Below, one piece after another: positions 1-8,853 of a stretch of 64,000 bases of DNA. Below the pieces are notes generated by a model. That model did not search any database, was not told the DNA's origin, and worked only from the letters and a program-made list of their open reading frames with translations. Positions within the stretch are counted from its first letter, which is position 1. The number at the start of each line of letters is the position of its first letter. The position numbers were made by a program, and so were the translations under genes. Source of the DNA: JANQRZ01 sp965214485 (lineage in GTDB: Bacteria; Bacteroidota; Rhodothermia; Rhodothermales; JANQRZ01); contig CBDCBW010000003.1 of the NCBI GenBank assembly GCA_965214485.1, forward strand, positions 60,979-124,978, written 5' to 3'.

Positions 1-489
1 GAGCCGCGTCGGCTGAAGCCCTTCGAGGGCCTCGGGGCCGTCGCCCCGCCGGAGGATCACGTTCTCGATCTGGTCGAGCGTCACTTCGTGCCCCGCCACC
101 GTCACCGGAGTCTTGAAGAACGCGTCGAACCCGTAGGACTCGATGTTGTCCGGCGTCCTCGCCGCGAGCGCCCGCGTGACGAGCATCACGTTGTAGGCGT
201 TCATCCAGAAGGCCAGCTTCTCGGCGTCCGTCCCGAGGGCGCTCGCGTCGAAGGCCTCGATTGCCGCTACGACCTCGCCGAACCGCGCCGCGAGCGGGCC
301 GCCGATCCGCCCGTAGTGCACGAGCCCATCGCTCGTGACGGCTTCTTGGAGGACGGCCGTCCAGTCGTCTTCGTACCCCGCCTGTGCCTCGACCGAAGCG
401 ACGCCCACGGGGGTCTCGGCGGGCGGTGCCCCCGGCTCGGCGCAGGCGACGAGGGCGAGCAGGACGGGGAAGAGCGCGAGCTTTGGCAT
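1..489 (-). CDS. DUF547-domain lipoprotein, truncated by window edge
   Basis: The reading frame starts at the ATG ending at 489 (an ATG two codons upstream, at 495, is also possible) and runs off the left edge, so the C-terminus is missing. The N-terminus MPKLALFPVLLALVACAEPG is a lipoprotein signal with lipobox LVAC. The mature part has the pattern of DUF547 proteins: an early HYGRI segment, then EKLAFWMNAYNV and a TLDQIENVILR segment. DUF547 proteins are exported proteins of unknown function. The next gene on the same strand, a DUF1573 protein, lies about 95 bp upstream and could be co-transcribed. The family call is from recognised motifs only. Confidence 0.72.
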   Translation of the reverse strand, partial: MPKLALFPVLLALVACAEPGAPPAETPVGVASVEAQAGYEDDWTAVLQEAVTSDGLVHYGRIGGPLAARFGEVVAAIEAFDASALGTDAEKLAFWMNAYNVMLVTRALAARTPDNIESYGFDAFFKTPVTVAGHEVTLDQIENVILRRGDGPEALEGLQPTRL

Positions 490-584
490 GGGCATCGGGG
501 TGCAGGTCGGCGGCATGATACCACTGCCCCCGCCGTCCGTTCTCACGCGCCGGTCACAATCGGCGCTCTCTACTGCGCTCGCCG

Positions 585-1286
585 TTACCGCACGGTGCCC
601 GTCAGCCGGAGCGACTTCGCCGGCTGCGCGGCGTCGTCCGTGGTGAGCACCACCGCGTAGTCGAACGCCCCCTCGGCGACGCCGGCGGGGAGCGTGACCC
701 GAAGGTCCACGAGGTCGCCCGCGAAGACGGGAGCGTTGGGATAGGCGATCTCCAGCCCCTCGGGGACGCTCGCCGCCTCGGTGATGCGGAAGGGCCGCGT
801 GCCGGTGTGCTGCATCCTGAAGACGTGGGCGGCCTCCCGGCTCCGGGGCACCGGCCCGAGGTCGAACGCGTCCGTGTCGAAGACGACGCTCCCTTGCCGA
901 GCCCCGTCCGTGATCGTCTCGCGCTCGACGGTGCCGGTGATGTAGAGCGTCTCGGTCAGCCTCTGCTCCCCCATCTCGGCCGTGACGCGGATCGACTTGC
1001 GGAACGGGCCGGGCCGCCCCTCCGAGTTGTAGGCCACAACGATCTCGCCCGTCCCGCCGGGCCCCACTGGATCGGTCGTGAACGACGGCGTGGTGCAGCC
1101 GCACCCGGGCCGGACGTCGGTGAGCGTCAACGGGGCCTCGCCCTCGTTCGTGAGGATGAAGGTGTAGGTCGGGACCGCGCCCTCGGTGACCGCCCCGAAG
1201 TCGTGGGTGGCCGTCGTAAAGGCGAGTTGGGCCGAGGCCGGAGCGGTGAGCAGGAGCGCCGCGAGCAGGGCGAGGGGTTTCAACAT
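585..1286 (-). CDS. DUF1573 exported protein
   Basis: A 233-aa protein starting MLKPLALLAALLLTAPASAQ, a clear Sec signal peptide with an ASAQ cleavage site. The mature N-terminus LAFTTATHDFGAV and the following TFILTNEGEAPLTL and GCGCTTP segments are the hallmark of DUF1573, an Ig-like (ASH/HYDIN-related) domain common in Bacteroidota and Rhodothermota. A second similar beta domain starts at VVFDTDAFDLGPV around residue 135. The role is unknown, probably periplasmic or surface protein interaction. The frame is open upstream of this ATG, but the signal peptide fixes the start. An 18-bp duplication sits just in front of it. Confidence 0.82.
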   Translation of the reverse strand: MLKPLALLAALLLTAPASAQLAFTTATHDFGAVTEGAVPTYTFILTNEGEAPLTLTDVRPGCGCTTPSFTTDPVGPGGTGEIVVAYNSEGRPGPFRKSIRVTAEMGEQRLTETLYITGTVERETITDGARQGSVVFDTDAFDLGPVPRSREAAHVFRMQHTGTRPFRITEAASVPEGLEIAYPNAPVFAGDLVDLRVTLPAGVAEGAFDYAVVLTTDDAAQPAKSLRLTGTVR

Positions 1287-1292
1287 ACTGGG

Positions 1293-1328
1293 ACCTTGGA
1301 CGAGATGGAAACCTTGGACGAGACGGAA
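1293..1328. repeat. 18-bp tandem repeat, two copies
   Basis: Two 18-bp copies (accttggacgagatggaa, second copy with one c for t) lie directly upstream of the DUF1573 start codon, in its presumed leader. They belong to a wider pattern of short tandem repeats at gene boundaries in this window. Confidence 0.85.
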
Positions 1329-1387
1329 TGGGAGGAGCGGGAGGAGAAAAGAAAACAGTCCTCCCACTCTCCCCATTCCCCCCACGC

Positions 1388-3514
1388 TCAGTAGTCCAGA
1401 ATGCTCCGCGCGCCGGCGAGCACGTCGTCGTCCTGCGGGAGGACGGCGCGCTCGAGCGGGTCGGCGAAGGGGACGAAGGTGAACGCCCCGGCGACGCGCT
1501 TGACGGGGGCGTCGAGGTGCTCGAAGGTCCGGTCCGCGACGAGGGCCGCGATCTCGGCCCCGAAGCCGACGAACTCGTGGTCCTCGTAGAGCACGAGCGC
1601 CCGGTTGGTCTTCACGACGGACTCCAGGATCGCCTCGATGTCGAGCGGCATCATCGTGCGGATGTCGAGGACCTCGACGCTCGCGCCCTCCTTCTCGAGC
1701 GCCTTCGCGGCGTTGACGGCCTTGTAGACCATCGCGCCGTAGGTGACGATCGTCAGGTCGGTGCCCTCGCGCACGGTGCGCGCCTTGCCGAACGGGACGA
1801 GGTAGTCCGCGCCGGGCTCCGGCGAGCGCGCCGGGCCCTGGCGGTAGAGCGACTTGTGCTCGAGGAAGATCACGGGGTCGTTGAGCCGGATCGCCGTTTT
1901 GAGCAGGCCCTTCGCGTCGGCGGCGTTCGAGGGCATCGCCACCTTGAGGCCGGGGAAGTGGGCGAAGATCGACTCGACGTTCTGGCTGTGGCACAGCCCG
2001 CCGTGGATGTAGCCGCCGCACGGGACGCGGATCACGACGGGCGCTTGCCAGTCGTTGTTCGAGCGGTAGCGGAACGGCGCGAGCTGGTTGCGGATCGCCT
2101 GCATCGCCGGCCAGATGTAGTCCGCGAACTGGATCTCGACGACGGGCCGGTAGCCCGCTGCGGCGAGCCCGACGGCGCTCCCGACGATCGAGTGCTCGGC
2201 CAGCGGCGAGTTGAAGCAGCGGTCCGCGCCGTGCTTGGCCGTCAGGCCGCGCGTGGCGGTGAAGACGCCGCCCTTGCCGCCGCCGACGTCCTCGCCGTAG
2301 ACGATCACGCGCTCGTCGCGGTCCATCTCCTCGTCGAGCGCGTGGTTGACGGCGTCGACGAGCACGACGAGCTCGCCGCCGGGCTCGCTCGCTTCGTAGT
2401 CGAGCGCCGGCGGGCTCTCGTCGTAGACGTGGTCGAGCGCGGTGGCCGGGTCGGGGTCGGGCTGCTCGGCGGCCCAGACCGCCGCCTCGTCCACCTCGAC
2501 CTGGACCTCTTTGCGCAGCGCTTCGACCTCGTCCTCGGTCATCACGCCGGCTTCGACGAGGCGCTGGGACAGCTTGGCGATCGGGTCGCGCGCCTTGTCC
2601 TTTTCCAGCCCGTCGGCGTCGCGGTACTTGTCGTGGCTGTCGGAGGACGAGTGCGGCAGCAGCCGGACCACGTCGGCGACGAGCGCGACCGGCCCCTTCC
2701 CGGCGCGGATGTGCTCCGTCGCGGCTTTGCCGACGGCCCAGGCGGTGAAGAAGTCGGTCGCGTCGTAGCTCGCGCGCGCCAGGCCGTGGTAGCCGTCGGT
2801 GATGTTGTGGATGTTGGCCCCGGCGGTCTGCTCGGCGATGGGGACCGAGATGGCGTACTTGTTGTCCTGGACGTGGAAGAGCGCCGGCGCGCTGGCGCGG
2901 GCGCTCCAGTTGAGCGCCTCGTGGAACGCGCCCTGGCTCGTCGCCCCGTCGCCGGACGAGATGTAGGTGACGGCGTCGTCGCCGCGCCGCTGCGTGGCGA
3001 GCGCGAACCCGACGCCGGGCATGTACTGCGCCCCGACCGACGAGCTCGTCGTCATGACGTGGAGGGCGCGGCTGCCGAAGTGCTCGGACATCTGGCGTCC
3101 GCCGGAGTTCGGGTCGTCGGCCTTCGCCATGTGGGCGAGCATCGTGTCGCGCGCCGTCATCCCCAACGTCAGCGTCATCGCAAGGTCGCGGTAGTACATG
3201 CAGAACCAGTCGTGCCCGCCCCGGAGGTGCATCCCGAGGCCGACCTGCGCCGCCTCGTGCCCGGAGGCCCCGATGTGGAAGAAGCCCTTGCCCTGCTTGA
3301 GCAGGGTGAGCATCTTCTCGTCGAGCCGCCGCGAGAGCATCATCGTGCGGAGCGCCTGCTTCAGCGTCTCCGGCTCGAAGTCCTCCGGCCCGACGGGCGC
3401 GACCTCGAGGTCGCCCTCGTAGGCCGAGAGCGCGGCGCGCCCGCTCCTCGAGGCGGACCGTCCGTTGGCGGGGCTTTTCTTACGGCTTTTCTTCGGCTGC
3501 GTCTTCGTGCTCAT
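1388..3514 (-). CDS. 2-oxoacid dehydrogenase E1, fused alpha and beta subunits
   Basis: A 708-aa protein joining both E1 subunits in one chain. The N-terminal half is E1-alpha, with the thiamine diphosphate motif GDGATSQGAFHEALNW ending in the HVQDNKYAIS segment. The C-terminal half is a transketolase-like E1-beta, with YGEDVGGGKGGVF, NSPLAEHSIVG and EIQFADYIWPAMQ, closing with the transketolase C-terminal domain. It decarboxylates a branched-chain 2-oxoacid or pyruvate and passes the acyl group to E2 lipoate. The N-terminal leader (MSTKTQPKKSRKKSPANGRS) is basic and probably disordered. No E2 or E3 gene is nearby. Substrate cannot be told from sequence alone; similarity in style is closest to branched-chain (bkdAB-type) fusions. 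Confidence 0.9.
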   Translation of the reverse strand: MSTKTQPKKSRKKSPANGRSASRSGRAALSAYEGDLEVAPVGPEDFEPETLKQALRTMMLSRRLDEKMLTLLKQGKGFFHIGASGHEAAQVGLGMHLRGGHDWFCMYYRDLAMTLTLGMTARDTMLAHMAKADDPNSGGRQMSEHFGSRALHVMTTSSSVGAQYMPGVGFALATQRRGDDAVTYISSGDGATSQGAFHEALNWSARASAPALFHVQDNKYAISVPIAEQTAGANIHNITDGYHGLARASYDATDFFTAWAVGKAATEHIRAGKGPVALVADVVRLLPHSSSDSHDKYRDADGLEKDKARDPIAKLSQRLVEAGVMTEDEVEALRKEVQVEVDEAAVWAAEQPDPDPATALDHVYDESPPALDYEASEPGGELVVLVDAVNHALDEEMDRDERVIVYGEDVGGGKGGVFTATRGLTAKHGADRCFNSPLAEHSIVGSAVGLAAAGYRPVVEIQFADYIWPAMQAIRNQLAPFRYRSNNDWQAPVVIRVPCGGYIHGGLCHSQNVESIFAHFPGLKVAMPSNAADAKGLLKTAIRLNDPVIFLEHKSLYRQGPARSPEPGADYLVPFGKARTVREGTDLTIVTYGAMVYKAVNAAKALEKEGASVEVLDIRTMMPLDIEAILESVVKTNRALVLYEDHEFVGFGAEIAALVADRTFEHLDAPVKRVAGAFTFVPFADPLERAVLPQDDDVLAGARSILDY

Positions 3515-3799
3515 GCGTAGGCTCGGCAAACGGGGGACAGGGGGACAGAGGAATATACACGGCACCGCCGCCGCCGGATTCGGAGGGGGCCGGGCGGGGC
3601 TCTAAACTACCGCCGTCGCCCCGCGCTGCCAAAGGCCGTGGCCCTGGATACCGGGGGAATTCGGGCCCGCCCCGGCTGAGCGCAAAATTTTACCGGCAGC
3701 GCCGGAAACTTCCCGTCGGCTCGCGCGCTTTGAGCGCCTCCTCGCGCCCGACACCCGGTGCCGATCCTCCCCCCTTTCCGGCCGCTTCGGTCCACCGCC

Positions 3800-4117
3800 A
3801 TGAGCCTGTACGACGCCTCCTCCTCGTCCGCCGCCGATGTCGTCGAGTCCCCCTCGCGCGCCCACCCGAGCGTGTCGAAGGCCCAGTGGGCGAGCTTCGC
3901 GCTCGCCAAGCTGAACGACGGGTTTACCCTCGTCCAGAGCGAGAGCGGGAAGGTCTTCCAGTTCCACAGGCCCGGGATGCCGCTCCAGCCCTGCGCGCCC
4001 CACGCCGCCCGGCGTCTGCTCGACCTGGGCTTCCTGACGGTGACCAAGACCGACATCCGCGGCACGCACTACGTCCTCCGCCCCGCCTTCCAGCCCGAGG
4101 CAGGCGCGGAAGCCTGA
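3800..4117 (+). CDS. Conserved small hypothetical protein
   Basis: A 105-aa soluble protein starting MSLYDASSSSAADVVESPS. The core from about residue 28 (KAQWASFALAKLNDGFTLVQ) looks like a small globular alpha/beta domain with no signal peptide or membrane segment. I do not recognise a family. The start is chosen because the frame upstream lacks a convincing extension. It stands alone between a divergent E1 gene and the potassium channel, and its codon use is typical of the surrounding chromosome. Confidence 0.55.
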   Translation: MSLYDASSSSAADVVESPSRAHPSVSKAQWASFALAKLNDGFTLVQSESGKVFQFHRPGMPLQPCAPHAARRLLDLGFLTVTKTDIRGTHYVLRPAFQPEAGAEA

Positions 4118-4250
4118 CCCGCGCGGCCTCCCCTCTGCGAGCCCTTTCGGTGGTCACCGGGAGGGCTCGCGCTTTCTAGGCTCTGCTTCGCGATTCGGAA
4201 GGGAGGCGAGAACGAGGCGACGAGGCCGATGCCCAGGCACCAGAGGAGCC

Positions 4251-4295
4251 AGCCGCAGCATCGCCAGCCGTAGCATCGCCAGCCGTAGGCATCGG
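4251..4295. repeat. 15-bp tandem repeat, three copies
   Basis: Three imperfect 15-bp copies of agccgtagcatcgcc lie in the non-coding gap before the potassium channel gene. No gene is convincing in the surrounding 4118-4409 stretch. Confidence 0.8.
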
Positions 4296-4409
4296 GCGAC
4301 GACGGCAACACAGGGAGCGGCTCCGGCGGCCGTTCGCAGCCCGCGAGCGATTCACGAGACAGGGCCCAGGACTGCTATCTTCGGAGCCGCCCGTTCCACG
4401 CTCTGACCT

Positions 4410-5315
4410 ATGCCTTCCCTCAAGCCGACTCCCCGGAACGTCTTCCCGCGCCAGCTCGGGCCGGGCCCCCGGCTGTGGCAGGAAAGGCTCTACGCGGTCA
4501 TCTTCGGCCACCAGACGGCGGCGGGCCGGGGGTTCGACCTCGCGCTGATCATCGTGATTGGGCTGTCGATCCTGGTGGTGATGCTCGAGAGCATCGGCTC
4601 GGCCCGCGCCCGGTTCGGCCACGAACTGCGCCTGGCCGAGTGGGCGTTCACCGCGATCTTCACGGTGGAGTACCTGCTCCGCCTCGCGTGCGTCAACCAG
4701 AAGCGGCGCTACGCGCGGAGCTTTTTCGGGGTGATCGACCTGCTGGCGATCCTGCCGACCTACCTCAGCGTGTTCTTCCCCGGCGCGCAGGCGTTCACGG
4801 TGATCCGGATGCTCCGCTTCCTCCGGGTCTTCCGCATCCTCAAGCTCGTCCAGTACCTCTCGGAAGCCAACCTGCTCGGGCAGGCGCTCTGGGCGAGCCG
4901 CCGCAAGATCATGGTCTTCCTGCTGGCCGTCGTCACGCTCGACGTCATCTTCGGCTCGCTGATGTACGTCGTCGAGGGCGGCCAGAACGGGTTCGACAAC
5001 ATCCCGCGCTCGATCTACTGGGCCATCGTCACGCTGACGACGGTCGGCTACGGCGACATCTCGCCGGGGACGAACCTGGGCCAGCTCATCGCGGCGGTGA
5101 TCATGATCATGGGCTACGCCATCATCGCGGTGCCGACGGGGATCGTGACCTCGGAGCTGGTGAGCGCGAATGCCCGCAACGAGACGCGCCGCTGCCCCGG
5201 CTGCGGGGCCGGCGACCACCGGCCCGACGCCAGCTTCTGCCGCCTCTGCGCCGCGCCGCTCCCGGCTATCCCCCCGGCCCCGCCGCCGCCCGCCCTCCCC
5301 GACCGCCCCTCGTGA
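4410..5315 (+). CDS. Voltage-gated-type potassium channel with C-terminal zinc ribbon
   Basis: A 301-aa six-transmembrane ion channel. S1 is at about residues 44-62, S2 about 75-90, S3 about 108-126. S4 carries regularly spaced arginines (RMLRFLRVFRILKLVQ), S5 is near 170, the potassium selectivity filter TVGYGD is at residues 211-216, and S6 ends in AVPTGIV. After S6 comes CPGCGAG...CRLC, four cysteines in zinc-ribbon arrangement, then a proline-rich tail. The protein should conduct K+ through the inner membrane. The stop codon lies in the first copy of a 17-bp tandem duplication whose second copy contains the start of the next gene, so both genes are probably in one transcript. Confidence 0.9.
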   Translation: MPSLKPTPRNVFPRQLGPGPRLWQERLYAVIFGHQTAAGRGFDLALIIVIGLSILVVMLESIGSARARFGHELRLAEWAFTAIFTVEYLLRLACVNQKRRYARSFFGVIDLLAILPTYLSVFFPGAQAFTVIRMLRFLRVFRILKLVQYLSEANLLGQALWASRRKIMVFLLAVVTLDVIFGSLMYVVEGGQNGFDNIPRSIYWAIVTLTTVGYGDISPGTNLGQLIAAVIMIMGYAIIAVPTGIVTSELVSANARNETRRCPGCGAGDHRPDASFCRLCAAPLPAIPPAPPPPALPDRPS

Positions 5316-5332
5316 CCGACCGCCCCTCGTGA
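5299..5332. repeat. 17-bp perfect tandem duplication at a gene junction
   Basis: The 17-mer ccgaccgcccctcgtga occurs twice back to back. The first copy ends with the stop codon of the channel gene. The second contains the GTG start used for aceK. Confidence 0.92.
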
Positions 5333-7056
5333 GCGCCTCGCCCGCCGCCGAAGCCGCCCGCCTCATCGGCGAGGGCTTCGAGACCTACTACGCCCGCTTC
5401 CAGGCGATCACGCGCCGCGCCGCCGAGCGCTTCGCCCGGCGCGCCTGGGCCGAGGGCACCGAGGACGACCGCGAGCGCCTCGCGCTCTACGAGAAGCAGC
5501 TCCAGCAGACGCTCCGCCGCGTCCGCCGCGCCCTCGGGTCCGAGGCCGAGGACCGGGCCCGCTGGGCCGAGGTGCGCGCCGCCTACGCCGAGCGCTGCGC
5601 CGGGCACCGCAACGCCGAGCTCGCCGAGACCTTCTACAACTCGGTCACCCGCCGCGTCTTCTCGACCGTCGGGGTGGACCCCGTCGTCGAGTTCGTCGCC
5701 GGCGGGCTGACCGCGCCGGGCTCGGCGGGGGCGGCACCGTGCTCCAGCCTAATCCCCACCGGCCCGGGCACGGCGGCCACGGTGGAGTCCGCGCTCCGGG
5801 GGTACGACCTGGGCGTGCCCTTCGAGGACGCCGCGCGTGACGCGCGCCGGGTCGCCGAGCGCCTCGAGGCCCGCCTGGACGAGACCGGGGCGGACGGGAT
5901 CGACCGGCTGGAGATGCTGGAGCCGGTGTTCTACCGGAACAAGGGCGCGTATCTCATCGGGCGGGTCACGGCGGGCGAGGCCGTCTTCCCCCTCGTCCTC
6001 CCGGTGCTCCACGCCGAGGGCGACGCCGCCGGCAGCGCCGTCCGAGTCGACGCGGCGCTGCTGACGCCGAACGCGGTCTCGATGGTGTTCTCGTTCACGC
6101 GCTCGTACTTCCACGCCGTCTGCCGGCAGCCGTGGGCGCTCGTCCGGTTCCTCCAGACGCTGATGCCGCAGAAGCGGACGGCGGAGCTCTACATCTCGCT
6201 CGGCCTGACGAAGCACGGCAAGACCGAGCTCTACCGCGACCTGCGGGCCTTCCTCGGGCGCACCGACGAGCGCTTCGAGGCCGCGCGCGGCACGCCGGGG
6301 ATGGTGATGCGCGTCTTCACGCTGCCCAGCTTCGACGTGGTCTTCAAGGTCATCAAGGACCGCTTCGACCCGCCGAAGCAGACCACTCGCGCCGAGGTGA
6401 GGAAGCAGTACCGCTTCGTGATGCTCCACGACCGCGTCGGGCGCCTCGCCGACGTGCAGGCCTACGAGCACCTCGAGTTCCCCCGCGAGCGCTTCGACCC
6501 GGCCCTGCTCGACGAGCTCCTCGCGGTGGCCGGGCAGACGGTCAGGGTGCGCGGCGGCGACGTGGTGATCGAGCACCTCTACACCGAGCGCCGCGTGACC
6601 CCGCTCAACCTCTACCTCGGCGAGGCCGACCGGCGCGCCGCCGAGGAGGCCGTGATCGACTGCGGCTGGGCGATCAAAGACCTCGCGGCGGCGGGCATCT
6701 TCCCCGGCGACATGCTGCTCAAGAACTTCGGCGTGACGCGCCACGGGCGGGTGATCTTCTACGACTACGACGAGCTCGGCCTGCTCGCGGACTACACCTT
6801 CCGCGCGATCCCCGAGGCCCGCGACGAGGTCGAGCGGATGAGCGCCGAGGCCTGGTTCCACGTCGCCCACGGCGACGTTTTCCCCGCCGAGATCGGCCAG
6901 TTCCTCGGCCTCCCGGCGCACCTCCGCCCCGTCTTCCTCCGCCACCACGAGGACCTCCTCGACCCGGCCTTCTGGCGCTCGATGCAGGCGTGGCACCGCG
7001 CCGACGAGCCCGTAGACCTGTTCCCCTACCGGCAGAGCGCGCGCTTCCTCGGCTAG
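5329..7056 (+). CDS. aceK: Isocitrate dehydrogenase kinase/phosphatase
   Basis: A 575-aa protein, close to the usual AceK length. It phosphorylates and dephosphorylates isocitrate dehydrogenase and so divides carbon between the TCA cycle and the glyoxylate shunt. Family landmarks are the regulatory-domain segment AELAETFYNSVTRRVFSTVG near residue 100, PGMVMRVFTLPSFDVVFKVI in the ATP-binding lobe, RRVTPLNLYL, and the catalytic stretch KNFGVTRHGRVIFYDYDEL. The start is taken as GTG at 5329 (VSASPAAEAARLI). The last four bases overlap the stop of hemL on the other strand. AceK is best known from Proteobacteria; no isocitrate lyase or malate synthase gene is in the window. Confidence 0.9.
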   Translation: MSASPAAEAARLIGEGFETYYARFQAITRRAAERFARRAWAEGTEDDRERLALYEKQLQQTLRRVRRALGSEAEDRARWAEVRAAYAERCAGHRNAELAETFYNSVTRRVFSTVGVDPVVEFVAGGLTAPGSAGAAPCSSLIPTGPGTAATVESALRGYDLGVPFEDAARDARRVAERLEARLDETGADGIDRLEMLEPVFYRNKGAYLIGRVTAGEAVFPLVLPVLHAEGDAAGSAVRVDAALLTPNAVSMVFSFTRSYFHAVCRQPWALVRFLQTLMPQKRTAELYISLGLTKHGKTELYRDLRAFLGRTDERFEAARGTPGMVMRVFTLPSFDVVFKVIKDRFDPPKQTTRAEVRKQYRFVMLHDRVGRLADVQAYEHLEFPRERFDPALLDELLAVAGQTVRVRGGDVVIEHLYTERRVTPLNLYLGEADRRAAEEAVIDCGWAIKDLAAAGIFPGDMLLKNFGVTRHGRVIFYDYDELGLLADYTFRAIPEARDEVERMSAEAWFHVAHGDVFPAEIGQFLGLPAHLRPVFLRHHEDLLDPAFWRSMQAWHRADEPVDLFPYRQSARFLG

Positions 7057-8444
7057 CTCACGGTCGGCTCTTCCTGCTCGTCGACGGGCACCTCCGCCGG
7101 CACGGTGGCGGCGGGCGTCCAGGCTGGGTCGAAGGCGCGTTCGAGGGCGCGGCGCTGGGCGTTGAGCGTCGCGGCGAGGTCGTCGGCCCGGTGCGCGTCG
7201 GAGACGAAGAACGCCTCGAACGGGCTCGGGGCGAGGTAGACCCCCTCCTCGAGCATCGCGTGGAAGTAGCGCCCGTAGCGCCGCGCGTCGCACCGCCTGG
7301 CCGAGGCGAAGTCGGTCACCGGCTCGTCCGTGAAGAAGAGGCAGCCCATCGAGCCGACGCGGGTCTGGACGAGGCCGAGGCCGAGGTCGGCCAGCGTACG
7401 GCGGGTGCCCTGCTCAAGGAGGTCGCCGTAGCGTTCGAGGCGGTCGTAGACGCCGGGGTCGTCGGCGATGCGGCGGAGGACGGCGTAGCCCGCGTGCATG
7501 GCGAGCGGGTTGCCCGAGAGCGTCCCGGCCTGGTAGACCGGCCCGGCGGGCGAGACGAAGTCCATGATCTCTTTCCGCCCGCCGTAGGCCCCGACCGGCA
7601 GGCCGCCGCCGATGATCTTGCCGAGCGTCGTGAGGTCGGGCGCGACGCCGTAGCGCTGCTGCGCGCCGCCGGGCGCGACGCGGAAGCCGGTCATCACCTC
7701 GTCGAAGACGAGGAGCGCGCCGTGCTCGTCGCAGAGGGTGCGGAGGCCGGGGAGGAAGCCCGGCGCGGGCGGGACGCAGCCCATGTTGCCGGCGACCGGC
7801 TCGACGATGACGCAGGCGACCTCGCCCCGGTTCGCCTCGAGCACGGCGCGGACCGAGGCCAGGTCGTTGTACGTCGCCACGAGCGTGTCGGCGGCGTTCC
7901 CCGCCGTGACGCCGGGCGAGTTGGGCTCGCCGAAAGTCATCGCCCCGGAGCCCGCCGCGATGAGGAAGAAGTCGCCGTGCCCGTGGTAGTGCCCCTCGAA
8001 CTTGACGAACTTGTCGCGTCCCGTGAAGCCGCGCGCGAGGCGGACTGCGCTCATCGTCGCCTCGGTCCCCGAGTTGACGAAGCGGACCTTCTCGACGCTC
8101 GGCACGAGCTCGGCGACGAGCTCGGCGAGGCGGACCTCGACGGCGGTCGGCGCGCCGAACGAGGTCGAGCGCGTGGCCGCCTCCTGCACGGCGCGCACCA
8201 CGTCCGGGTGGGCGTGCCCGAAGAGCATCGGCCCCCAGCTCCCGACGTAGTCGACGTAGCGGTTGCCGTCGGCGTCGAAGAGGTGCGCCCCCTGCGCTCG
8301 CTCGAAGAACACCGGCGTCCCGCCGACGCTCTTGAAGGCGCGGACGGGCGAGTTGACGCCGCCGGGGATGACGCGCTGGGCTTGGGCGAAAAGGGCGCGG
8401 CTGCGCCGGAGGCTGGAGGCTGGAGGTTCGGGGTTCGAGGTCAT
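7053..8444 (-). CDS. hemL: Glutamate-1-semialdehyde 2,1-aminomutase
   Basis: A 463-aa PLP enzyme converting glutamate-1-semialdehyde to 5-aminolevulinate, the second step of the C5 haem pathway. Recognisable segments are AQRVIPGGVNSPVRAF at the N-terminus, FVNSGTEATMSAVRLAR, KFEGHYHGHGD, VFDEVMTGFRV, and TTLGKIIGGGLPVGAYGG, which carries the PLP lysine. Its length is normal, with about 25 extra residues at the C-terminus. It works with HemA, encoded 7 kb away on the same strand at the head of the hem operon. Its 3-prime end overlaps aceK by 4 bp, convergently. Confidence 0.95.
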   Translation of the reverse strand: MTSNPEPPASSLRRSRALFAQAQRVIPGGVNSPVRAFKSVGGTPVFFERAQGAHLFDADGNRYVDYVGSWGPMLFGHAHPDVVRAVQEAATRSTSFGAPTAVEVRLAELVAELVPSVEKVRFVNSGTEATMSAVRLARGFTGRDKFVKFEGHYHGHGDFFLIAAGSGAMTFGEPNSPGVTAGNAADTLVATYNDLASVRAVLEANRGEVACVIVEPVAGNMGCVPPAPGFLPGLRTLCDEHGALLVFDEVMTGFRVAPGGAQQRYGVAPDLTTLGKIIGGGLPVGAYGGRKEIMDFVSPAGPVYQAGTLSGNPLAMHAGYAVLRRIADDPGVYDRLERYGDLLEQGTRRTLADLGLGLVQTRVGSMGCLFFTDEPVTDFASARRCDARRYGRYFHAMLEEGVYLAPSPFEAFFVSDAHRADDLAATLNAQRRALERAFDPAWTPAATVPAEVPVDEQEEPTVS

Positions 8445-8512
8445 AGGGTTAGGGCAGAGTGCGAAGGAGGTCTATGTGCTCAACGTCCTTTCCAACCAGA
8501 ACGCTCGTTGCT

Positions 8513-8853
8513 ATGCAGGATTACCGACAACTTTGCGTCCGGCAGCACGCGCCTCAGCTTGCGCTCGACGTGCACCGCGCACCACAGCTTTTTTTCCAAA
8601 GACCGAGCGGTATGGGTTGGTAAGCCAGGTTCGCCGCGCCGCCGTATCGGTCCCCTCGAACAGTGCCGAGGGGTGGGGTCGGAGCAGGAATCCCGCCCTC
8701 GCCCGCTTCCTCCAGATCGCACTCGGCTCGGCGAACGAGCCGGATTATCAGGTGCTCCTGTCACGCGACCTCGGGGTCCTGAAACCGGAAGACTACGAGC
8801 CGCTTTGCGCTGCTACCGACAGTACCCGCCGTAGGCTCATCAGACCGGCGTAG
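8513..8853 (+). pseudogene. Four-helix bundle (S23-type) protein, frameshifted
   Basis: The ATG at 8513 opens MQDYRQLCVRQHAPQLALDV, the start of a four-helix bundle protein of the type also found in 23S rRNA insertions. The frame is lost at a run of seven T at 8589-8595. One frame over, the protein continues as KTERYGLVSQVRRAAVSVPS, the SAEGWGRSRNPALARFLQIA core, and an LSRDLGVLKPEDYEPL C-terminus to 8853. An AEG motif and length near 113 residues fit the family. Either the gene is inactive or the run of T is a sequencing error or a slippage site. The 3-prime end overlaps the methyltransferase gene. Confidence 0.8.

Noticed and set aside
1328..3520. A very long plus-strand open frame opposite the E1 gene
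   Set aside because: It mirrors the real minus-strand gene, has low-complexity valine/arginine/aspartate-rich translation and no family pattern; a GC-rich shadow.
4069..4311. Small minus-strand frame with YGWRC repeats
   Set aside because: The repeat is produced by the 15-bp tandem repeat at 4251; the start overlaps nothing recognisable and there is no family similarity.
6132..8834. A 900-codon plus-strand frame across aceK and hemL
   Set aside because: It crosses a gene boundary and reads out of frame through aceK and antisense through hemL; proline/arginine-rich shadow.
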